Shown one piece after another: positions 14,165 through 18,858 of a DNA stretch of 18,858 bases. Positions within the stretch are counted from its first letter, which is position 1; every line of letters begins with the position of its first letter. A program made the translations under genes and the position numbers. Origin of the DNA: an uncultured Bacilli bacterium (GTDB lineage Bacteria; Bacillota_I; Bacilli_A; RF39; UBA660); contig CANQWJ010000005.1 of NCBI GenBank assembly GCA_947627525.1, positions 1-18,858 on the forward strand, written 5' to 3'. The notes beneath the pieces were generated by a model. The model was given only the letters and a program-made list of their open reading frames with translations. It was not told the origin of the DNA and made no database searches.

Positions 14165-15733
14165 TTAGTATAATTTGATTTTTTTGTTATTAGATACACC
14201 AAAATTAAATACTATTTCAATTGTATTATCTTTATATATAATTATTTTTTTTATTAAATCTTCTATATTTTCTTTAGAAAAAATATCATTATTAATCAAA
14301 TTGTTATATTTATCTAATATCTCTTGTTTTTTCATCTCAATATTATTACTTTCAATTAAGTTTTTTAATAATGATTCTTTTATTTCTATTTGATTCATTT
14401 CTTTTGATTTCATATCCATAAATTCCTCTAAAGATATTTCACCTTGAGTCTTTTTGAAATACCAGGATTTAATGTTATTATTATGAATTTCTAAGTCTTT
14501 TTTTATAGAAGCTATCTTAAATGATATTTTTTCTTCATTTAATACATTTTTGGATACGTTTTCTATAACTTTATCTTCATGTACATAATTATCTATAAGT
14601 TCTTTTAGATTATATTTGACAATGTTTTTTAACTTAGAATCATATATAGATCTATTATCACATTTTTTTCTATTAATCGAATTATTGCAAGCAAAGTAGT
14701 ATTTTACTTTCCCATTTTCTTTTCTAACTCGACAAGCACTCATTATTCTTCCACATTCACCACAAACTACCAATCCTCTAAATAATCCATCATAATCATT
14801 TTTTTCTTTTCTTCTAAGTTCTTTTAGATTAGAGTTAGCTTCTTGAAAAAGTTCATCACTGATAATTGCTGGATGAGTATTATTAATTGCTTCACGATCT
14901 CTTATTGGTATAAAATTCCTTTTCTTTTGCTTATAGTTAAGTTTTATAGATTTCCTTACAACTATCTTTCCTGTATATGTCTTGTTTTTTACAATGCGAT
15001 AAACAATTTTATCAGTCCAATCATAATAATATTTTTTATCTTTGCTTGGAGTCATTTTCATATATATTACTGGTGGTAATATTTTTTCTTTATTTAGCAT
15101 TTCAGCTACTTCTCTTCTAGTTTTACCACTAGCTATTTCAGTAAAAATCCTCTTAACGACATTACTTGCGTATTCGTCAATTTCTAGAGTTCTCTTATTA
15201 TTAACTTTTACAACCTTATATCCATAAGGTGCTATGCCTCCAATAAACTCACCATTTTTGGTCTTTAATATAGCTACCTGTTTTCTTTTGTCAGATGTAT
15301 CCTTAACATATCGATCATTTATTATAGATTTTATTTCTAGAATAATATCATTTAAAGAATTATCATTATCTTCACTATCGTATTGATCGTTGATTGAAAT
15401 ATATCTAATATTATACTTTTCAAAATATTCTGTTATGTAATAAGCTGTCTCGATAAAATTTCTACCAAGTCTTGAAAAATCTTTAGTTATAATAACTGCC
15501 ACTTTGTCTTTTTCAATATCTTTTTTCAATTTTTCAAATCCAGGCCTATCAAAATTGATTCCAGAATATCCATCATCTATATATTCTTTATTTATTGTTA
15601 ATCCAATATTTTTAGCAAACATCTTTATAACACCAAGTTGATTATATATGCTTTGTGATAATTCTATTTTTGACTTTAATTTGTCTTCAGATGAAATTCT
15701 TACATAAGCGCAAATATACTTTTCTTCAAACAT
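14165..15733 (-). CDS. large serine recombinase, second of a tandem pair
   Basis: A 522-residue site-specific recombinase (start at 15733). The catalytic domain has YVRISSEDK with nucleophile Ser14, DDGYSGINFDRPGFEKL and the arginine motif KDFSRLGRNFIE. It is followed by the Recombinase domain (GIAPYGYK...EIDEYASNVVKRIF), a zinc ribbon with Cys324, Cys327, Cys349 and Cys358, and a coiled coil near 370-450. All hallmarks of an active large serine integrase/transposase (SpoIVCA, TnpX, Ccr type) are kept. The ATG at 15733 is preferred: GGAG nine bases upstream lies in the last codons of the first recombinase and only one base separates its TAA from the ATG. An ATG at 15748, overlapping the first gene, is the alternative. 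The gene ends ten bases before yabG. Confidence 0.93.
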   Translation of the reverse strand: MFEEKYICAYVRISSEDKLKSKIELSQSIYNQLGVIKMFAKNIGLTINKEYIDDGYSGINFDRPGFEKLKKDIEKDKVAVIITKDFSRLGRNFIETAYYITEYFEKYNIRYISINDQYDSEDNDNSLNDIILEIKSIINDRYVKDTSDKRKQVAILKTKNGEFIGGIAPYGYKVVKVNNKRTLEIDEYASNVVKRIFTEIASGKTRREVAEMLNKEKILPPVIYMKMTPSKDKKYYYDWTDKIVYRIVKNKTYTGKIVVRKSIKLNYKQKKRNFIPIRDREAINNTHPAIISDELFQEANSNLKELRRKEKNDYDGLFRGLVVCGECGRIMSACRVRKENGKVKYYFACNNSINRKKCDNRSIYDSKLKNIVKYNLKELIDNYVHEDKVIENVSKNVLNEEKISFKIASIKKDLEIHNNNIKSWYFKKTQGEISLEEFMDMKSKEMNQIEIKESLLKNLIESNNIEMKKQEILDKYNNLINNDIFSKENIEDLIKKIIIYKDNTIEIVFNFGVSNNKKIKLY

Positions 15734-15734
15734 A

Positions 15735-17327
15735 TTAGATTTCTCCATCTACTTGAAAGTTAAAATATATTTTTATATTTTTATTTTCATCAATAGTAAT
15801 TTTCTTTACTAAATCATTTATTAATTGCTTAGATGGTTGTTTAACTTGTAGAAAATCATTTATAACTTTACGCCTTGTCTCATCTTTCATAAAATTACCA
15901 TTAGATTTTTTTATAGTAACTTTTAAATCATATATTTCATCTTCAATACTTTTCTTATCTCTTTCAAAATCTTTTTTTATACTAACAAATTCTTCACTAG
16001 ATATAATACCTCTTACTTTGTCCTTATATAATTCACTTATTGCTTTATCAATATCAACTAACTTTTTTTCTTTTTCATCTAATTGAAATTGATATTTCTG
16101 TAATAAGTTAGAACTAGACATTGTTTTATCATATTGATCCAACATTTTACTTTCGTTAGCATATTTAATTAAATGTTCTTTTATCGTATCAATGACTAAT
16201 TGGTTTAGTTTATCTTCGCGAAAATAATGCATGCTACAAACATTATTTCTATAATTAGCATATGTCCTACAACAATAAATAGCACGATATGAATCCTTTG
16301 TCTTTTCACTAGCACTCTTACATCTTCTTACAAGCATAGTTCTACCGCAATCAGCACATACTACTAATCCTTTTAATAGATAATCATACTTCCTAAATCT
16401 GACATCATCTTTTACTAAATTATTTTGTTTAGAATTGGCTCGTTTAAATAGTTCTTCATCTATTATTGCTTCATGGGTATTTTTTGATATTATCCATTTA
16501 CTTCTAGGCAACAGTTTCTTCTTTTTTGATTTTAAACTTACTCTTTCATACATACCTTGTATCATATTGCCTATATAAACTTCGTTAGCTAAAATTCTTT
16601 TAACGGTTGCTGTTTTCCATAGATTGGCCGTATATCCTTTTTTAAAGTTTTTATTTTTATAAACGTCTGGTGGTAAAATCCCTTCATTAGTTAATTGACG
16701 AGCTATCATACCATTAGACATCCCAGATAATTTTAGGTTAAAAATATTTCTAACTACACCTGCAGCATACTCATCTATTTCAAACATCCTATTATCAGTT
16801 TCACTTCTTTTATAACCATAAGGAACAGAACTACCAACAAAAAGACCTTGTTTCATTAAGTTATGTCTTGTACTTTTAATTTTTCTTGAGGTATCTTTTA
16901 AATACATATCATTAATAACTGTTTTAAAAGGAATTATATCTTCGACACCATTAGGACTAAAAGTATCAAAATTTTCTAAAATAGCAATGTATCTAACATT
17001 ATGTTCAGGAAAATATTTAAACATATAATTTCCTGTTTCAATAAATTCCCTACCCAATCTCGATGTATCCTTTGTAATAACACAGTTAATTAGTCCACAT
17101 TCAATATCATTTATAAGTCTTTTAAATCCCGGTCGCTCAAAATCACTACCAGAATATCCATCATCTATGTAGTATTCAACAATTTTGATGTTATTTTTTT
17201 TTGCATATTCATTAATAATATTTCTTTGATTTGTTACACTTACGCTTTCCTCATATCCTTTTTCATCTTCCTTAGATAACCTTATATAAGCCCCTGCGAT
17301 ATATTCTACTTCAGTTAAGTCATACAT
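15735..17327 (-). CDS. large serine recombinase, first of a tandem pair
   Basis: A 530-residue site-specific recombinase with the catalytic domain AYIRLSKEDE (Ser18), DDGYSGSDFERPGFKRL and KDTSRLGREFIE (Arg90, Arg93). A Recombinase domain follows (PYGYKRSE...EIDEYAAGVVRNIF and ILPPDVY). The zinc ribbon has Cys324/Cys327 with partners at Cys352 or Cys353 and Cys364, and a coiled coil covers about 400-475. AAGGAGG seven bases before the ATG is a strong binding site. Serine recombinases cut both strands at short attachment sites to integrate, excise or invert DNA. Paired recombinase genes recall ccrA-ccrB of staphylococcal cassettes, but the two proteins here are more like generic clostridial integron/transposon recombinases. 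No frameshift is seen. Confidence 0.95.
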   Translation of the reverse strand: MYDLTEVEYIAGAYIRLSKEDEKGYEESVSVTNQRNIINEYAKKNNIKIVEYYIDDGYSGSDFERPGFKRLINDIECGLINCVITKDTSRLGREFIETGNYMFKYFPEHNVRYIAILENFDTFSPNGVEDIIPFKTVINDMYLKDTSRKIKSTRHNLMKQGLFVGSSVPYGYKRSETDNRMFEIDEYAAGVVRNIFNLKLSGMSNGMIARQLTNEGILPPDVYKNKNFKKGYTANLWKTATVKRILANEVYIGNMIQGMYERVSLKSKKKKLLPRSKWIISKNTHEAIIDEELFKRANSKQNNLVKDDVRFRKYDYLLKGLVVCADCGRTMLVRRCKSASEKTKDSYRAIYCCRTYANYRNNVCSMHYFREDKLNQLVIDTIKEHLIKYANESKMLDQYDKTMSSSNLLQKYQFQLDEKEKKLVDIDKAISELYKDKVRGIISSEEFVSIKKDFERDKKSIEDEIYDLKVTIKKSNGNFMKDETRRKVINDFLQVKQPSKQLINDLVKKITIDENKNIKIYFNFQVDGEI

Positions 17328-17401
17328 AACATTACCTCCTTCTGCTTAACTGCAAACAAATCATAAAATATCCATAAAAATATTTCGAATGTGCAAATCA
17401 A

Positions 17402-17530
17402 TTAAGAATTAACCTTTTGTAGACTTGACTTTATGTATTTATCAAAAATCTCTAATAACTTTTGTTCAATATTCAAACCTTGTTCATCATAAATACATAC
17501 AACTAATTCATCATCTTTTTCTTTTGTCAT
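17402..17530 (-). CDS. small hypothetical protein (42 residues) upstream of the recombinases
   Basis: A 42-residue frame starting MTKEKDDELVVCIYDEQG and ending IKSSLQKVNS, 74 bases before the first recombinase. It is supported by a very strong binding site (GGGGAGG five bases before the ATG at 17530) and a clean TAA at 17402. It is acidic at the N-terminus with a short beta strand (LVVCIYDEQG) and a helix (IEQKLLEIFDKYI). I do not recognise the family. Its place at the head of the recombinase genes suggests it belongs to the same mobile unit, possibly as a regulator or directionality factor, but that is a guess from position alone. Confidence 0.62.
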   Translation of the reverse strand: MTKEKDDELVVCIYDEQGLNIEQKLLEIFDKYIKSSLQKVNS

Positions 17531-17552
17531 TTTTCCTCCCCTTAACTTTATG

Positions 17553-17577
17553 AAAAAAAGTAATATTTAATTACTTT
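17553..17577 (-). terminator. terminator or attenuator directly upstream of the small protein and recombinases
   Basis: On the minus strand AAAGTAAT, a 5-base loop and ATTACTTT are followed by seven T residues. It ends only about 22 bases before the ATG of the 42-residue protein, with the binding site in between and no room for a full promoter. It may limit read-through into, or act as a leader attenuator of, the recombinase operon. Confidence 0.65.
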
Positions 17578-17743
17578 AACTTTCTTCTGATTCTTCTTTA
17601 ATGCTATTGCTTATCATGGTATATTGGTTGCAATCCAATTTCATAGACAGAAATTGACTGCAAGCGTTCCTTATAATGTACTAAAAGCAATAGGAATGTA
17701 TCTAACAAATAATATAAAACTTTCAAAGATCATCCTGTTTTTC

Positions 17744-17783
17744 AAACAAAAACAAGTGAGAGTTTTACTTTTCTCACTTGTTT
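17744..17783 (-). terminator. strong hairpin/terminator with no gene in front
   Basis: AAACAAGTGAGA (17750-17761) pairs with TCTCACTTGTTT (17772-17783), a perfect 12-bp stem with a 10-base loop. On the minus strand it is followed by TTTTTGTTTG, so termination would act on transcripts coming from the hisI side. No gene lies directly before it. Confidence 0.7.
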
Positions 17784-17982
17784 CCCAACTTAATTATATT
17801 TTTAAGGATTGAATTTTATATTTAATATTGACAATGACAAGCTAAATGTCTACTTAATTTTTTTAATATAACGAAACAATTAAATTACTGGTCTAAAATC
17901 ATATATAGAGTTCCATTTTTGAAATAATATATAATACCATCGATTCTCTATATTTCATCTTAATTATATCGTTTTTTCATAA

Positions 17983-18036
17983 TAAAAGCGAGACAGTAAG
18001 CAACTTTTATTTGGTTAGAATAAAGTTTTATCTCGC
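17983..18036 (-). terminator. candidate terminator after the hisI/Nudix-like genes
   Basis: GCGAGA (17988-17993) and TCTCGC (18031-18036) form an outer stem. AACTTTTATT and AATAAAGTT form an inner stem with a bulge. On the minus strand CTTTTATT follows. A second, weaker hairpin with a T-run (TTGAC, AAA, GTCAA, about 18077-18089) lies closer to the gene. Confidence 0.55.
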
Positions 18037-18110
18037 AATTTCATTATATACTTTTTTTCAAAAAAAGAAAAGACCATTGACTTTGTCAACAGTTAAGGAA
18101 TAGATTAATT

Positions 18111-18698
18111 CTATTTCTTTTTATATAGGTATGATGGTCGATAGGCCGTATCTTTAAGCAATTTATCAGTTCTCTTAATCAAAGGCTTAATCTTCTTACG
18201 AAAATTAGAGGAAACTAATTTATCATTCAGTAATAGTTCATATACTTGTTGAAGTTCTGTTATGGTGAATTCTTTATCGATAAAAGAAAAAGCTAAAAGA
18301 GGATTATTCTGCAATTTGCTTTGAGCTTTTTTTATTATTGAAGAAGTCAAGCAATCAAAAGTGAGTTCGTCTAAGTCATAGAAAGAATAATTATCAGGAA
18401 GAGATTTTATCGCTTTTTCATTAGCGATAACTAAGTATGTAAGTAAGATTCCGTCAAGATTTATTCTATCGGAATTAGTCCAAGTATAGAGTTGATCAAG
18501 ATAGATATCATCTATTTTTAAAAGAGACTTGATATTAGCAGATAGTTTTTCTTCGATGAAGTCGTGTTGATCAAATTCAAAGATGGGAAGATGCATTTTT
18601 TCTAAGAGAAATTGCATCTTTTTTGTTGGAAGAGAACGTTTATCAAATTTCCCTTGAGAAGTTATAATGAGGAGCAAGATATTTACTTTGACATTCAT
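18111..18698 (-). CDS. NrtR-like protein: degenerate Nudix domain plus winged helix
   Basis: A 195-residue protein. The C-terminal part (FTITELQQVYELLLNDKL, SSNFRKKIKPLI and the terminal YRPSYLYK) matches the winged-helix DNA-binding domain of NrtR-type Nudix regulators. The N-terminal part keeps the Nudix-related outline (NILLLIITSQGKF, IDDIYLDQLYTWTNSDR, LTYLVIA), but the Nudix box Gx5Ex7REUxEExGU is gone, so hydrolysis is not expected. NrtR proteins sense ADP-ribose and control NAD metabolism; whether this one binds DNA or a nucleotide is unknown. The ATG overlaps the hisI stop as ATGA, so it is translated with the his gene. A function tied to histidine synthesis or NAD sensing is only suggested by position. 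Confidence 0.72.
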   Translation of the reverse strand: MNVKVNILLLIITSQGKFDKRSLPTKKMQFLLEKMHLPIFEFDQHDFIEEKLSANIKSLLKIDDIYLDQLYTWTNSDRINLDGILLTYLVIANEKAIKSLPDNYSFYDLDELTFDCLTSSIIKKAQSKLQNNPLLAFSFIDKEFTITELQQVYELLLNDKLVSSNFRKKIKPLIKRTDKLLKDTAYRPSYLYKKK

Positions 18699-18858
18699 AT
18701 GTTAAAACAAGTTCGCGTGTTCTTGTGACAAGCATTACCTTTTTGATCAACGAGAAATAGAAGAGTATCGCTGTCACAATCGAGATATATTTTCTTTATT
18801 GGTTGAACGTTACCACTCGTCTCACCCTTTGTCCACAACGTCTTCCGGCCACGGCTTT
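18695..18858 (-). CDS. hisI: phosphoribosyl-AMP cyclohydrolase, C-terminal 53 residues (cut by window edge)
   Basis: HisI opens the purine ring of phosphoribosyl-AMP, the third step of histidine synthesis, with Zn2+ and Mg2+. The visible C-terminal part shows SRGRKTLWTKGETSGNVQ and the metal/substrate segment YLDCDSDTLLFLVDQ, then NACHKNTRTCF, including the three Cys positions of the family. It ends in TGA overlapping the next start. No HisE domain is fused downstream. The first 100 bases or so are clearly more GC-rich than the rest of the window; conserved protein sequence explains part of that. The 5' end lies outside the window. Confidence 0.93.
   Translation of the reverse strand, partial: SRGRKTLWTKGETSGNVQPIKKIYLDCDSDTLLFLVDQKGNACHKNTRTCFNI

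Larger units (their letters stand above)
17531..18110 (-). other. 580-bp gene-free stretch with several hairpins
   Basis: No frame here has both a binding site and a recognisable product. A 62-codon plus-strand frame (17624-17812) lacks a binding site and runs through a hairpin. What is seen: the attenuator-like hairpin (17553-17577); a pair of 9-bp inverted arms (17604-17612 and 17685-17693) enclosing ATTGG...CCAAT; a strong 12-bp hairpin (17750-17783); and two hairpin regions behind the Nudix-like gene. Attachment sites of the recombinases or a decayed gene could be here, but neither can be shown. Confidence 0.6.

Noticed and set aside
14155..14202. Longer YabG start at 14202
   Set aside because: It lies inside the second recombinase gene without a good binding site, whereas the ATG at 14154 has AAAGGAG directly upstream.
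14120..17553. 9-bp inverted copies of CATAAAGTT flanking the recombinases as element ends
   Set aside because: Nine AT-rich bases in inverted orientation are expected by chance in a window of this length, and serine recombinase elements normally end in direct, not inverted, repeats.
17624..17812. 62-codon plus-strand frame as a gene
   Set aside because: No ribosome binding site, it reads straight through the strong hairpin at 17750-17783, and no family is recognisable.
1..18858. Mycoplasma-type genetic code (TGA as Trp), considered because of the low GC
   Set aside because: Several genes end cleanly at TGA and tryptophans are encoded by TGG, so the standard bacterial code applies.

Overview
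The window is AT-rich, uses TGA as a normal stop codon (gerQ, yabG and hisI end in TGA) and carries strong GGAGG-type ribosome binding sites. It encodes several endospore proteins: GerQ, YabP, YabQ, SpoVG, YabG and Veg. Together these point to a low-GC, spore-forming Bacillota chromosome, most likely an uncultured Bacilli-type gut lineage. Lineage is inferred from gene content and base composition only.

Layout, left to right. (1) 1-1912: the 5' part of pta (minus strand) diverges from gerQ and a lemA-family gene (plus strand), each of which ends in its own terminator. (2) 1913-2585: a gene-free stretch holding a small CRISPR array with no cas genes nearby. It has four 30-bp repeats and three 38-39 bp spacers, preceded by an AT-rich leader with a plausible promoter. 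(3) 2586-6258, minus: ung, an AGCS-type amino acid/cation symporter and a secreted-looking amidase. (4) 6315-11781, minus: a tight operon of a DHH/DHHA1 phosphoesterase, rplI, dnaB, an M23 endopeptidase with LysM and G5 domains, walJ and rlmH. It has a good promoter in front and a terminator behind. (5) 11882-13274, minus: yabP-yabQ, an unrecognised 140-residue protein, and spoVG. (6) 13361-17530, minus: a 42-residue small protein, two tandem large serine recombinases, a short yabG and veg, all head to tail. (7) 17531-18110: gene-free with several hairpins. (8) 18111-18858, minus: a protein with a decayed Nudix domain and an NrtR-type winged helix, translationally coupled to the 3' end of hisI.

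Parts 4-6 bring together genes that in Bacillus subtilis lie on both sides of the replication origin (yybT/gdpP-rplI-dnaC and yycJ-rlmH on one side; yabG-veg, spoVG and yabP-yabQ on the other). The block therefore looks like a compacted origin-proximal neighbourhood carrying replication, ribosome, cell-wall and sporulation functions.

The most interesting region is 13564-17577. A mother-cell spore coat protease gene, yabG, lacks its usual N-terminal domain, and homology begins about 27 codons after its start. Immediately upstream are two intact serine recombinases of the class that, in other spore formers, excises elements interrupting sporulation genes. The 5' part of yabG is not in the window. 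A sporulation-linked DNA rearrangement, a one-way insertion that truncated yabG, or a naturally short lineage-specific YabG are all open. The orphan CRISPR array and the NrtR-like protein next to hisI are secondary points of interest.
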